Of a DNA stretch of 64,000 nucleotides, positions 1 to 13,573 are shown piece by piece. Positions within the stretch are counted from its first letter, which is position 1. Every line of letters starts with the position of its first letter. The stretch is taken from assembly GCA_014281115.1 (NCBI GenBank), contig JACONQ010000013.1, forward strand, positions 1,974,501 to 2,038,500. The letters are read 5' to 3'. This DNA is from Laburnicola sp. R22_1. Taxonomy: Eukaryota; Ascomycota; Dothideomycetes; Pleosporales; Didymosphaeriaceae. Position numbers and translations under genes: made by a program. A model generated the notes under the pieces. It ran no database searches. It was given only the letters and a program-made list of their open reading frames with translations, and was not told where the DNA came from.

Positions 1-656
1 TAGACTATATTCCTACTCTAGTAGATATAATTACTTCTTAGTAGTAACAGAATCCTCTAGTAGGGGATATAAAAGGATAATAAGGTCTTTATTAATAAGC
101 TCTAGTGTAGCAAGAGCGTTGCATAGATCTATAAGATCCTTCTAGCTATTATTACTATTAAGTTGGCTTATCTAAGCAAGTACGCCACGTAGCGACGCGA
201 GCGTAGATAACTAATAATAGTAGTGGCGACAAGCCAGGTATACTATATATAGCGTAAGTGAACCTTATATAGGTTAGGAGCTTATAGAGTCTAGAGTTAT
301 TAAGGTGTTTAAGGTTAGTCTTTAATTAGAATTAGGTGCGGTATATAGTAGTATATATAACCTTCCATCTTAATCTACTTTAACCTCAAACTAAAAAAAG
401 GTTAAAAAAGGTGTTTGGCAAGCCGACATTATAGTTATAATACCTATATTAGTAATAACTTTGCACTTTAGAAGGTTTTAGACGTGCTTAAATATTATTT
501 ACTCAATACTTATAATATTGGGCAGTTTATTTAGCTATAGGTAATTAAAATCTACCTAGTTATTATCTATTATATCTTATATAATAATATTTCTTATATT
601 ATAGAATATAGTTGCGTTATAATTAAATAGTCTTAGACTGCCGTTAACGATGCTGT

Positions 657-875
657 CGTAAAGAAAGTCGACGACGAAATTATCGTTATTTTGTGTATAT
701 TTTATTACTACCACTATGTGCTAGGTACTAGGTTTTAGTGCCTCCTATTTTACTCCTCTCTGTATATGGTACGAATTCGATTTGGTTAGAATCTCCACAC
801 GATGAAAATCTTTAATAATTAAATAGTCTAGCTAGTTTCTATACTATTACGCTACTAGAGTTAAAGTATTATATC
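657..875 (-). repeat. Left copy of an inverted repeat that borders the AT-rich island
   Basis: Read on the minus strand this segment matches 33410-33640. The best stretch lies at about 670-810 and includes a shared tract for GAGAGGAGTAAAA and a shared run next to AACGAT. The differences are mostly C-to-T and G-to-A, so this copy was RIP-mutated, though less than its surroundings. It may be the far terminal inverted repeat of the Fot1-like element whose transposase remnant lies at 32744-33319. The edges are approximate. Confidence 0.7.
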
Positions 876-2520
876 TTTTAGAAAGTAGTAATATATTACA
901 CGTCTAGCGCGTAGGTAGTAAATAAGTAGTTTTATAGGATATCTACTAGGCTATTTATTATAAGTAGAGTAAGGCATTGTAGATAGTTATATATAGAGAA
1001 TAGAAAGTAGTAGCACTACTTAAAGGTAGTAAGTGTAAGAGAGTTTATAAATAGTTATTAGTATTAAAAGTGCTTATAGGTAACTTACTATTACTTAATA
1101 ACTATATATAGCGCAAATAGGCGCATCTGCGCTATATATAGATATTATATAGAAGATAGATTTATCTTTGCCTTATTTAGACTACTAGTATAGTATATAT
1201 AGTAAGTTCGCATAATTCATAGTAAAAACTAAATATTTATATGTATATATATATGATAGTAAAAGTATTTACTAGGCCTATATCTAGGCCTATAGCTTAT
1301 TTTTATTAGATAGCTAACTCTCTAGTATATCTATCTCTACTAATAATAATGCTTACTTAAATAGGAGTATTTCCTTCTCTATAGATTCTTTAATAATAGT
1401 AGTAAATATCTAACTAGAATACTTAAAAGATATATACTAACACTTATAGTTATTATATATAGTATCCACTCTTTATAGTTAGTATAATACAAGAGGTTAC
1501 GTAAGTATAGCTAAAGCTTACGCCTAAATCCTAAGATTTAGAAATACTAAGTGTGCTTAAGTTTACTATTTAGCCTAATAAGAATGCAGCGCTATATTAA
1601 TTAGCTACTATTATAAATATTAACTACCTATATAAATAAGCTATCTACATAGTTAACTTAGTATAGCTTAGAGACATAGAATAGTAAAGGGCCTAAGAGG
1701 TTATAGATAACTATAAAAGTAGCTAGATAAGTAATATTATTACTATAATTATTTTAGGTCTTAGAAGTAGTAAATTCTATTTAATACTATATAGATAAAG
1801 TAAGTAAAACTTAAAGAGTTAGGTGTGTATAACTATAATAAGTACTAATAGTTTAGCTGCGTGCTTTTCTAGTAAGTAAATAAAGTATCTAGAGAACTGT
1901 TTAATTAAATATAATTATTTCTAATGCTTTAAGTATATATACTATTAACTATAGACTGCTAATTATAGAATAGTAAACTAATATAGGATAATAATAACAT
2001 ATTGTGTTAGTTCGCATTAGTCCTAGCATAGCAGATTCTTAGCATAACTAAATATTAATAAAAATGCTAAAAGCAGTATATAAACTAATATAATCTACAC
2101 TAAATAGGTGTGCATTATATAGTGTGTTTTAATAGTATATAGAGTACTATATATAGGTATAAAGTTAATATTTAGCTGCTAGTGCGTGTGTGGCCGCATA
2201 TTAAAAACCTAGTCTAAGCTAATTATGCACTAGATACGATGTGAAAAGGCTAAATAATAAATAGTACATTATTAGTAGTCTATATAATAAATTATAATAA
2301 TAGGTTATAAAGTTAGTATAATTATAAGGACTATATAGATAGTTCTACGCTGCTCACACCTAATATAACCTAAGAAAGTCCACTATTAGATATTATGCTA
2401 CATAATAACGATATAAATTATAGTAGTAATAGTAGTAGTAAGGTAGAGGTTAATAATAATAGCAATAATAAAAAGTATAGGCTAGAGATCTATAATATAG
2501 TCTTAATATATAAGGATCTT

Positions 2521-2630
2521 TTTTTGTCATCACCTTTTTTACGCTCTTTTTAATTACTAAGCAGGGGGCTCTACTTTTTTTGTCATGTTATTTGAGATGA
2601 AAGCCTTTGTCGTGCTATCCCTAGGTAGTT
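2521..2630. other. Short patch that lacks the RIP signature
   Basis: Inside strongly AT-rich DNA this stretch of about 110 bp keeps several TG and CA dinucleotides and a run of five G. It also contains two similar T-rich blocks, each followed by GTCAT, about 60 bp apart. No gene is visible. It may be a late small insertion or single-copy sequence too short to be targeted. Confidence 0.5.
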
Positions 2631-5600
2631 AATTTAACGCTACATATAAGGATAGTATAGAGAATAACTATAGTGTAAATAATAATTAATAGATAACCTT
2701 AGCTTTCTTACACATAGTAAGTATATTAGTTATAAGTAGTTACTAGACTTTTAAGAATATTACTAGTTAATAAGCTAGCACTCCTATATATAGTTTATTC
2801 TAATAGCGATAATATAGATACTACCTCTAGTATACTCTATAACGCTGCGTTTATACTAATAGTAAGTTATAGTAATAGTTTATACACGCCCTTTAAAAAT
2901 AAGATAAATTATGCCTTTGCTAAGTAGCTATATAATATTTAGTGTATAAAAGAAGACATTAACCTTTATTTGCTAATAAGCGCTTATTAATATTTTTGTC
3001 TTATATATAATTTTAAAATGCTAAATAGTAGCACACATTACTAAATAATATTAAAATAGATATTATAGATTATAAATAGGAAGAATACACTATATTCCTA
3101 TCTAATAGTAATAAGTTGCCTAATAGAGCATACAATATAGGAGATAGTTAGCTTCTCTAATAGGATATACTTAGTGTTATTAAGTTTTAAATTAGCTTTA
3201 AACTATTTAAAGAATATATACCTTATGCCTCTAAGCAAATACTAAAGAAGATAACTAATAGAGATAGTAACTCTTATAAGGTAAGAATATATATAGACCT
3301 ATAGAACTCTAACTAGTAGTAGACTGTATAGACTAAACTATTAGAAAACTCTACTATTATACTAGTTATAATTAGAGTTAATAAGACATAACTAAGTAAC
3401 TATTATAGTAACTAGGCGGCGTGGCTAGTGTATATATTAATTGGCAACCTAGATGCATATGTATAATAATTAAGAAAGATTCTAGGTAATATACTTATAG
3501 TAATACTACTAATTATTAAGTAGTATAATAGAGATATTACTATAAATATATACTGTAAGGCAATAGCAAAAGTGTTAAATTATAAGTGCTTCTATAAAAC
3601 TATATTACGCTATCTAATAGCTACTAACTTAGCTATTAAGTTTACTAGTTAAATAGGCATGCATATAAGATATGCAAATAGGTTTAAGAGAATATACTCT
3701 CTAATTATATGTAGTATTATAGTAGACTATAAGAATTAGATAATAATTATAAGGGTAAAAACAATACAGCACTATATAGTGTGTTAAATACACTCTTAAA
3801 TATAAAATATAATAGTGTATACTAATTGCACTAATAAGATATTAGTAGAATATATACTATATTACTTATATAATAGTACTATAGATATAATTAGGAGGAT
3901 AAAATACACTAGTATTTAGAGTTCTTATCTAAAGTATGTGCACTAGATTAGAAACTTTGCATAGAAGTTCCTATTTATAAATATATATATAGCTCTTATA
4001 CTAGACCTCTTATACTAGACCTCTTATATTAACTCTATAAAGGACTTATAAAGTATATTATTAAGTGCCTAATATATCTAGTTAACTTAATATATAGCAA
4101 CTTAAGGGCATAATATATAATATTAGAGATAAGTCAAATTAATAAGCGTTACTAGAAGGTATCTTACTTTCTAGTTCTAAAAGTCTTTAACTATATACTA
4201 GTTAGTTAAATATTATAATAGTTTAGAAATAAATAGAAGGCTCTTACAGAGTAGATTCTAGTAGTATTTACCCCTCTTTTATAAAGTAAGCTAGATACTA
4301 TATAGTATCTTTATAGTGTGTGCAACCTTATTATAATTTCTTATTACTATAGCTATAATAAGGAAACACTTAGCTATATACTTAAATTCCTCTAGTAGAT
4401 TAATACATATAAGTATGAATTAGTTAGCTTTTATATACTACACGCAAAGTACTTCTAAATACTATAACTTTATATAATTACCTATTATATATAGATAGTA
4501 TAATAATATAGACTACTGCTAAACTGTAACCCTACTATATATATAGAAGCCCCTTATATATTCCTTATTAAGAACTAGTTCTAATTAATAAACTATAAGA
4601 AAACTCTAGCGCAGATAAGTAGTCTAAATACTTAATAGACTAAAATTTAATTATATAAGACTCTAGTAAAGTACTATATAGAGGAGCTAATAACTAAAAT
4701 ATAAGGGCTAGAAGAAGTGCAGATAGGTAGACTAGCTAGACTAGCTCTATTAAGCTAATATAGTATTAATACGTCTAAATTACTACTTATAAAGAAGGAG
4801 AGATTAAATCTATATTATTAGATAACTATTTAAAATACTATAACTTATATTAAATTCCTTAGACTATGTAACGCGCTTATAGTAAAACTATAAGAGAAGG
4901 ATATAATTAAAGCTAGTAGAATAAGCTTATATTAGAGGAATGCTAAATAGCTTAAAAATAATCCTAGTTAGGTTAATCTCTATATAATAACAATCCACCT
5001 GTTATTTAGATACTAGAGAGAGACTAGAAGGCCAAATAGTAAAGTATTATAAAAATACTAGAAGACTATTTAATATATACTAGATTGGCAAGATAATAGC
5101 AAGTGGCTTAAACACAACGTATAGGTTTAAGAATATAATTATAATAATACTTTTTTTAAAGGTAGGCGTATAGGCTAGATCTAGCTAATATTTACTATTA
5201 TAGAACAAAACACTATATACTTTACTAAGTAAAAGAACCTATATATTTACTTTCTTCTTAAGATATTTAAGATAGTAGACTAGGGATAACTAGACAATAT
5301 TTATAGTTTTGTTAAGCTTTAGAACTAGTTAGCCTAAAAAATATACCTAGGAGGAACTAGATACTAAAGGGCTTATTAGTGCTTCTATATAGCATAAATT
5401 ATTAGCGTAGCATATATTATACTAGCAAAGAACACTAATATAAACTATAAATATAATAGCGTCTAATTTAATAATAAATCTAAAGTAGATCCTAGTAATA
5501 ACTATATTAACTTTTAGAGTACAACGCTATATATAATAATAACTAGTAATTAAAAAACTAATAAGATATAGTAAAATATATAGTAAGGTAAATAAAGAGA

Positions 5601-6481
5601 AATTAAAGGGATATATATAGGGAACTATTACGCATAATATATAGAATAGGTTTATTATTAGATAGTTGTGCTTAGAATATTTATAGCTATTACTATAAGA
5701 AGTAATTAATATAATAAATTCTATTAGTCTTATATTACTAAAGATATTATAGTAGATTACTATAATAGGATATAAACTATAGTAACTGTACTATAGATAT
5801 ATCCTAAGTAGTATAAGCAAGCCTTAATATTCTACGTACACTAATAGCATACTAAGGTTATAGTAGTCCTTCTCTAGTAATAATATACTAACCCTAAAGT
5901 AAGCTAATAGCAGTAATAATATATAGTGTAGTATATCCTTAATCTTAATAAAGTAAACTTTACTACTTCGCTTTACCTTAGCTTCTAAGGCTATATTACT
6001 AAGCTGCCTAAGTAGGAGTTTAGCTTTAATATTATTAAGAAGTGTGTCTATTACGCTAAGATAGATATTAAAGCAATTATAATTTAGGAGATAATATATA
6101 AAAAGAAGCTTAAGAAGCTAATATATAATTTATATAGCAACTATATTATTTAGACTACTCTTAAATTTACGCCTACCAAGCTTTATCTTTATTTTATTAA
6201 TGCTATGCGCCTTATTTTATCTAGTATTTACTAAACACTATATAGTTGCCTATTTTTAACTTTACTATATAAGTAATTCTCTACTTCTATTATAGTTACA
6301 GAATAATATATATTATTATACTTACTTATTTAATAATATTATGCCCTCTATTAATAGTTATAGCTCTAGTTATACTAATAGCTATAGCTATGTAAACGAT
6401 AAAGGCTATATTAATAGTAATAGTAACTTTAATAGTAGTAATAAAAACTTTTTCCAAGTTACAAGTAATAATAATAAAAGT

Positions 6482-6486
6482 TATAG
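6482..6486. repeat. Left target-site duplication of the outer Gypsy element (TATAG)
   Basis: The five bases directly before the first LTR are TATAG. The same five bases follow the last LTR at 21398-21402. A 5-bp duplication is normal for Ty3/Gypsy integration. Confidence 0.88.
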
Positions 6487-6666
6487 TGTTATAACGCGTC
6501 CCCTGTGGCAGCGTAACCCCCTAGTTACCCTAGACTAGCCTATATTAGCCTTGGCTAGGTTAGAGTTTTCTTCTTAGGCCTTATAGCCTTTAGACCTACT
6601 TTCTTTCTTTAAGAGATCGTCTTAGTAATAAATTAATAGATTAAGCATTGTACCTATAATCTTATA
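6487..6666 (+). repeat. 5' LTR of the outer Gypsy element
   Basis: This 180-bp repeat begins TGTTATAACGCG and ends CTTATA, where CTTACA is the likely original. It matches 21218-21397 directly and 12083-12263 and 19359-19539 in reverse complement. Differences between the four copies are largely C/T and G/A. Confidence 0.92.
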
Positions 6667-9600
6667 ATATAATCCCTTGCTACCTTATATCTTATTATTC
6701 TAATATAAGCAATATTTATTAAAGCTAACGCCTAGCCTTCATAGCTAGCCTAAGCAGAGCGATAGTAACTAGCGAGGGGCAACCTTACGCTAGTATTAAG
6801 AATCCTAGACTAGGCTAAACTAGCACAGATACAAAATAAACAGCCTTAAGTGCTAAAGAAGCTTAGATACAATATTAAAAAGAGAAACTTAAGTAGGAAA
6901 TTAAGATTGCAAAGAAGCGCGAGGCTATTAAAACCTTATAGAACTAACTTAAGATTCTATAGATTAAAATAGAACCTAATAATAATAAATAGAGAACTTA
7001 ACCCTTATAAGCGACACCAAAGCCGTAATAAAGAAGGATAAGGGTAAGGATAGGCAACTAACGCCTAAAACTATTAAAGAGGATATACGCAACCCTAATA
7101 ATAGCAGCAACTTATTAGAGGAGCCTAGCAGCCTTAAAGAGGACTCCTCTCTACGTAAAAAGGGCAAATAAAAGAGTAAGTAACTAAGTAAGAAGAATAG
7201 GAAGAAGCCCCTAAGGACCAGCATTGTGCCTATTATCCTACCCTAAATAATAATAGCTAGCTTAGACCTATAACTACTAAAACTGCTAAAGCCTTTCTAA
7301 TTTAAAAAAAGAGGCTAGAAGAAACTAAACGCCTAGGTAAGAGGCTACAAAGATTATATTTAATACGCACTAGCCCTTAGTACTAATCTAGTCTAGATAA
7401 GATTTGCACACTACTATCTTAAAAACATATAATATAACTTCTAGAGTAGGATAGTTTAGAAAATTTCTAAGTATAAACGTAAGCATAAGGTAATATAAAA
7501 ACTAATAAAGTAGACTATAGTAGACACCCTAGAATTAAGCTAGAAAAGTGAATAAGAGGCTTATTAGCGTATTAAGAACGTAAAGTAGGGTTATTAGACC
7601 CTAACTAAACTTCTAAACTATCTTAAGAATTAGTAGGAAGAGACTAACCCTAATTATACCTTAAATAATTATAATAATTAGTATATTAGCGATTTTTTCT
7701 TTACTTTAAATAGTTAAGTAGTAGAGAAGCTCTAATAGTAACTATAGTGGTGGACTAGCCTTATCCAACTAGAGGAGATAGCTAACTAATATTAGCAGGT
7801 TATCTAAGGGCTAATGTTAGGCAAGCGAAAGTAAAAGGATAATAATAAGGAGGGCTAAGAGGATAATAGGCAAGGCACAACTAGCTAAAAACAATCTAGG
7901 TTAAATAACACTAGACTAGACTAGAGGCGTTATAACCTATAATATAAAGAATAGGATAAGTATTATAAGACATAATTACAATTAGACTAGAAAAAGAATA
8001 ACTATTTTTACTATTATAAGCAAGGGCACTATAAAGACAACTACCTAAAGTAAAAGATAAAGGTAGGAAAAGATAAGCTTTAGATTATCTATTTCTTAAA
8101 CTAATAGGCTTTATTATATACACAGAGAGATAAAGATTGCTTACTATAGCTATCTTAGAGGTAAGAGGCCCCTATAAGGCTAGAGGGTCCCTAATTACCC
8201 TAGAAGGGGTTATCTAAACAGTAGCGAGCTTCTTTACAGTAATGGCCCTAGTAGACTATAGCGTAGAGGCTAACTTTATTAATACTAAAATAGTAGAGAG
8301 ACTTATAGTCTAACTAAAAGCGAATATAAACTAGACTTATAAGGTCCTAAATAGAGTTAAATTAGAGGTTTAAGGCCAGACTAAGCTAGCCTACGCAATA
8401 ATAGACAACTGTAGGCAAACCTAGACTAGATTAGACAAATTTATTGTAGGGAATATTAAAGGGTTTAATATAGTGCTAGGAATACCCTAGTTAACTAAAT
8501 AGAATCTACTACCTAACTTTACTATTTATATATTGCAATTTAAAATAGTAAGTGTAAGTTTTAGAAGGTTACTATAAAAGGGCTATAACAATTCGCAAAT
8601 ACTGCTAAGGACACTAATAATAACTATTTTATTATGTATAGAGTTAGTCTAGGCTAATTGAGTCTAAACAAGTCTATTCTATCTAAGGTTTACTAAGGGA
8701 GGTTTAAAGAAGCCTTTTTAAAAGTAGACGCCGCCCTACTAGTAGACTATAGGCCTTATAAGATGTCTATTAATATTAAGGCAGGTAAGAAGGTACTCTT
8801 TAGACCACTCTATAGCCTATTAGCGCTAGAGGAATAGGTCTAAAAGGAATATATTAAGAGGAACCTTAAAAGAGGCTAGATACGCCACTTAAAATTAGAA
8901 GTAGAAGCACTAATTCTTTTTACAAAGAAGAAGGATAAGAAATTATAATTATGTGTAGATTATTATGGACTAAATATAGTAACTATAAAAACTATTACCT
9001 ACTTCTACTAATCTAAGAGTTACTAGACTAGCTAGGATCTACTATTATATACACTAAATTAGTCCTAAGGAACGCCTATTACTATATACAAATTAAGGCA
9101 GGCGATAAATAAAAGATGGTATTTTAGACTAGATATGGCTTCTATAAGTATATAGTAATGCCCTTTAGGTTAACTAACACTCCTATGGTCTTTTAGAGCT
9201 ATATTAATAATACGCTATTAGACTTACTTAATATCTATTATATTATATACTTAGACAACATTCTTATATATTTCTAAAGTAAGAAGAAATATATTAACAC
9301 ATAAAGATAGTGCTAGATTGGCTTATTTAGTATAAGCTATACGCTAAACTCTCTAAGTGTGGAGTTGTATACCTAAGAGGTAGGCTACCTAGGATTTATA
9401 GTAAGCCTAGAGGGCGTATATATAGAGGGGAACAGAGTTAAGAGTATATAGAAGTGGCTAGAGCCTAAGTTAGTATAGAATATAAGAAGTTTTCTAGGCT
9501 TTACTAATTACTACTAAAGATTTATTAAAGAGTTTTTAATAGTTGTAAGCCTCGTATATATACTTACCTAGTAACTAGAAGGATTAACTTATAGTAGTTA

Positions 9601-12077
9601 CTAATAATATAAAGAGGAATTAGTACCTATTACCTTATTAAGTAAGGCTTAGACTGCGTTTAAGTAACTAAAGCAAAGCTTTACTAGTAGGTTCTTACTA
9701 GCCTATTTTAACCCTAAATTACCCTTAAGGGTAGAGACTAACGCCTCTAAATACGCAATATCTAGCATCTTAAGTTAACTACACCTAGGACCCTAAAAAA
9801 AGAAATAATAGCATCTAGTTGCCTTCTACTTATATAAGATAAGCTAGGCTAAGCGTAATTATAACACGTATAATAGAGAGCTACTTATAATAGTAAAAGC
9901 CTTTAAACACTAGAGGCACTACTTAAAAGGCACTATAGAGTAGGTAAAGCTCCTAATAAATTATACTAACCTATAGGAGTTTATAATAACTAAAGTTCTA
10001 ATCTAACACTAGGCCTAATAGGCTAAATAGCTCGCCTTATTTAATTTTAGAATTAGACACTGCCTAGGGAAGATAAACCTAGCAAACAGACCCTTAAGAA
10101 GGCCAAACTACAAGTTAGAAGGAGCGGAAAGGCCTAATAGAATAGATAGTTTCTAAGGAAGGCTGCTTAGAGAGCTTTAAAGTAAGCTAAATCTTAGGGA
10201 AGCTAAAATATCCTAGGAGAGGCTAGAAGAGCCTAGGCTAGTAGCCACCACGTAGATTACGCAACCTAGGAAAAGACCTACCCTAGAGAATATATAATAA
10301 GAGGAATTTAAGAACCTCTTACTTTAAGCCATTTCTAAAGAGATAATAAGCAACCTAATAGTAGTTAGAGTAAGAGTAAGTCTCTCGCACCCTATAGAGG
10401 ATTGCCTACTATAAATAGAGCGGTGGAGCCTAATTAAGGGTTATCTACTCTAGTTTAATAGTTGCCTATATGTGCTAGCTAGCGTTAAAATTAAGATCTT
10501 AAGACGCTATTATAATAATTTGCTAGTAGATTATTTTAATTTTGCAAAGACACTTAATATTATCTAGAGAGAGTTTTGGTAGCCTAGGGTCTATTAGTTT
10601 ATTAAGGATTACATCCTAACTTATAAGACCTATATAAGGGTTAAGCCTACTAGACACGTATAGTATGGCTAACTTAATAGCTTACTAATTCTAATAGGTT
10701 TCTAGTATAATATAATAATAGATATAATTATAAATCTTTCTAAGAGTAGGGTGCGTAACTATAAGTATAATAGTATACTAGTAATTATAGATTGCTTTAG
10801 TAAGATAGTCTACTATATAGCTATTTATAAGAATATAACTATAGTAGAGCTAGCTAAAATCTTTTAGTAGGAGATTATACAGCTCTATAGTTCTCTAAGA
10901 TTAATAGTAATTGATAGGGGTAGCCTATTTATATTAGGATACTAGAGCACCTTTACATAGTGCTTAGAATTAAAATAGCTACTTTTAACTGCCTTTTACT
11001 TATAAATAGATAGGCAGACTAAGAGGCAGAACTAGATACTAAAGTAGTACCTATAAGTCTTTTATAATTATAAGTAGGATAATTAGGCCTTATTACTATT
11101 AAAGATAAAGTACTTGTATAATAATAGCGTATATAACTCTATAAGAAAGTCGCCTTTTTAGGCTATGTATAGATACAATCTACTAACCACTAATATGGCT
11201 AAAGAATGCTAATTAAGAAGTAGCGCACCTTAGACTATTGCTAACGTAACTAAAATGGCCTAGATAAGGGCTATTATATAAGAAACTATAATAAAAGCCT
11301 AGACTTACTAGGCAAAGGCATATAACTCTAAGCACAAACTAGTAGAGTTTACTATAGAAGACATAGTGTACCTTAATATATAGAACCTAGCTTTATTAAG
11401 ACTAAAAAAAAACTAGACTATAAGTACTAGGGTCCCTACAAAGTTCTATACTAAATAGGAGATTAGGCATATAAACAAAGTCTACCTAAAAACTTTCAAA
11501 TCTATCTAGTGTTCTATATGTGCCTACTAAAGTAATTAGCCCTAAAGGGACTTATATAGCGAAAGCAAAGTCTTCCTAAGGTTATAGTACTATAAACAGA
11601 TTTAGATATATACCTAGTTAAATAAATTAAGAGTAGAATAAGAGAAAACAGTAGGTGGCTATACAAAGTAAAGTAGAAAGGGTATAGTAATAAAGAAAAC
11701 TAATAGTTACTAGTAGAAGACATTTCTAAGATAGTAATAAAGGCTTTCTTTAAGCGTATAGGCTTTACAAAGAACGCAAACTTATTAGAGATAAAGATAG
11801 GCCCTAAAAGAGGCCTATAGTCTACGCAGAGGCTAGAGTCGCCCTTTAAAATAAGGAGTAAATATAATCCTAGAAAGGCCTAAACTAGTCTAGACTAGTC
11901 CTAGTAAGTAAATAGGTAAGTAATAGTACGTAATTATAGACTCTAAAAAGTAATAGTGTTATAAAATAGGTAAAAATACTATTATAAATATATAATATAA
12001 AGGATTATAAGAGTAAAGTATAAAAAGCTTCTCTATTAAGACCCTAAACTAATTAGAGTCTAAGATCTATAAACTAG
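6667..12077 (+). pseudogene. gag-pol remnant of the outer Gypsy element
   Basis: The + strand still shows the order of a Gypsy polyprotein. A gag zinc knuckle lies near 7995-8045, where the Cys codons have become Tyr codons but the K-Q-G-H-Y core remains. A protease-like stretch lies near 8240-8290 (LVD..VEANFIN). Reverse transcriptase spans about 8740-9300, with K-K-D-x-x-L, L-C-V-D-Y and Y-L-D-N (9248-9259, normally Y-L-D-D). RNase H covers about 9870-9940 (IVKAFKHWRHYLKGT, with W now a stop). Integrase spans about 10480-11100, and a chromodomain-like segment (W.YKVKWKGYSN) lies near 11625-11720. Stops are almost all TAG or TAA at former CAG, CAA or TGG codons. No active protein can be made. 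Confidence 0.9.
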
Positions 12078-12082
12078 AGAGC
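12078..12082. repeat. Left target-site duplication of the inner Gypsy element (AGAGC)
   Basis: These five bases read AGAGC, while the matching site after the insertion (19540-19544) reads GGAGC. The inner copy carries the same locus uninterrupted at 13935-13939 and reads GGAGC on its minus strand. The duplication is therefore GGAGC, with one G-to-A change of the RIP type. Confidence 0.88.
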
Positions 12083-12263
12083 TGTAAGATCGTGGGTACA
12101 ATGCTTAATATATTAATTCACTACTAAGGCAATTTTTTAAAAAAAGAAAAGTAGGTCTAAAGGCTATAAGGCCTAAGAAGAAAACTCTAACCTAGCCAAG
12201 GCTAATCTAGGCTAGTCTAGAGTAACTAGGGGGTTACGCTGCCACAGGAGACGCGTTGTAACA
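12083..12263 (-). repeat. 3' LTR of the inner Gypsy element
   Basis: This 181-bp LTR runs from TGTAAGATCG to GTTGTAACA on the + strand, so it keeps TG...CA ends in both readings. It is in direct orientation with 19359-19539. It is the least mutated of the four LTRs and keeps TG and CA at places where the other copies read TA. Confidence 0.92.
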
Positions 12264-12724
12264 AAGCTCCCTTTCTTTAAAGAACCTTAACCCTAAGGTT
12301 ACTAGAGAAATTTTCCTAAATAGGCTAGCTAAGCTCGCTTAACTAGCCTATTTTAGACTAGCGTACCTTTATAAGTTTACCCCTAGCCCTGCCACTCTAT
12401 TATCTCTTCTTCCCACTCTCCTTATATCGCCACTTATTTTAACATAAGTACTCCCTAGGATAGGCACTCCTAGCAGGCTCTAATAAGGGTAATCTAGAGT
12501 AAACTAGGCCCCTTCTAGGCTAAAACACCCCTAATCTGGTATTTTCTCGGGCCTGCGTGAGATCTCCCCATACCTATCTAGGCTTGTCTAGAGCTAACAA
12601 CGCTTAACAGTCCGCTTTAACATTACCTAATCCTTTTTTTCGACCTATTTAACCTTCTTAGAACAGCCTCGGCCCTAGTTAAGTCTAATCTAGGCCTATC
12701 TAGCCCTATCTTATCCTTATTAAG

Positions 12725-13573
12725 ATGTCTAGTACTTTGCAGCGGTTAAAGAAAACAGCCTAGGACAATATACTCATTATAATAAACTCCTATATAACTT
12801 ATCTCTAGACTCTAGTAGATAAGCTTTATAATAATAAAGTTAAGAAAGTTTATTCTTACTAGTTTTTCTAGAAGGACTATAGAGCTCTATAGGACTATAA
12901 GACCTATATCTTAGATAGCGTTATTAACTCTAGCTAGGATAATCTTATACTCAAGTGTGTTAAGTACGCTATCGCTAGTCAGAATTAATTCTAGATAAGT
13001 AGGGCCAATCTAGGCATATCTAGGCCTCTCTAGGGTTCTTAAGGGCCCCCTAACATATTTAGGTTCCCTAGCGTCTTATCTCTAAGCTCTATTCCGCCAT
13101 AAAGCTTATCCTCCTAGATCCTAGCAGCCTTTGTCTTACTAAGGCCGAATTGGATGTAAGGGTATTAAAGAAGATTTCTAAGGTCCCTAAGAGTTCTAAG
13201 GCCCCCTAGCCTATCTTGCCTCCCCTTAAGGAGGCTTCTATTTAGTTATAGAAGGTATTTAAGAATATCTAAATATATGTTTCTTCTATCTAGGCCTATT
13301 AAGGCCTCCTAAGACTAATTTTAGGGTAGTTATACTAAGGGCAAGTACGCTAGCAACAAGAATACTCTACTATACTTTAGCTAGACTAACTTTTCTACTA
13401 ATAGCTTTCTTCTCCTTAGGCTTACTAAGAAGGAGAAGGCTAAGGCTAAGAAGAATTAGAAGTGTTTAGCGGATAATAACGCGGGTAGTCTTATAGGTAT
13501 CCCGCGTAAGCAGGCTAAAAGTAGAGGTAAAGTAGTGGGCAATGCTAATCTCTCTACTATTAAGGTAATCTAA
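12725..13573 (+). pseudogene. Candidate antisense frame in the 3' accessory region of the inner Gypsy copy
   Basis: The region between pol and the 3' LTR of this family is about 1.67 kb. On the strand opposite to gag-pol a frame starts with ATG at 12725 (M-S-S-T-L-Q-R-L-K-K) and can be followed for about 280 codons. It has TAG/TAA stops of the RIP type and at least one frame change near 13090. Its end is rich in Lys (KKEKAKAKK near 13430-13460). The outer copy shows the same frame at 20757-19911 with similar residues. I do not recognise the protein. A Leu-rich frame on the gag-pol strand is open over the same DNA, so the coding strand is not certain. Confidence 0.4.

Larger units (their letters stand above)
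1..6481. other. AT-rich, RIP-degraded DNA left of the nested Gypsy elements
   Basis: The stretch is dominated by TA, CTAG and ATA steps. CpA and TpG are rare, as expected after repeat-induced point mutation on both strands. No frame stays open long enough to be a gene. Around 5940-6240 one + strand frame reads for about 100 codons with stops only of the TAG/TAA type, so an old coding region may be buried there, but I do not recognise the protein. The region also contains an inverted-repeat copy (about 657-875) and a short patch that escaped mutation (about 2521-2630). Confidence 0.8.

Noticed and set aside
6341..6538. 65-codon Ser/Asn/Tyr-rich + frame with ATG
   Set aside because: The composition is that of AT-rich simple sequence, and the frame runs into the outer 5' LTR at 6487.
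6976..7224. 82-codon minus-strand frame that has a close counterpart at 18798-19082 on the + strand, both Leu-rich and membrane-like
   Set aside because: Both lie antisense to gag in the two Gypsy copies. RIP turns sense codons into TAG/TAA, which read as Leu (CTA/TTA) on the opposite strand. This keeps the antisense frame open and explains the Leu richness.
6487..12263. DNA transposon with 180-bp terminal inverted repeats around gag-pol
   Set aside because: The LTRs at 6487 and 12083 look inverted only because the second belongs to the nested element. The true partner of 6487-6666 is at 21218-21397.
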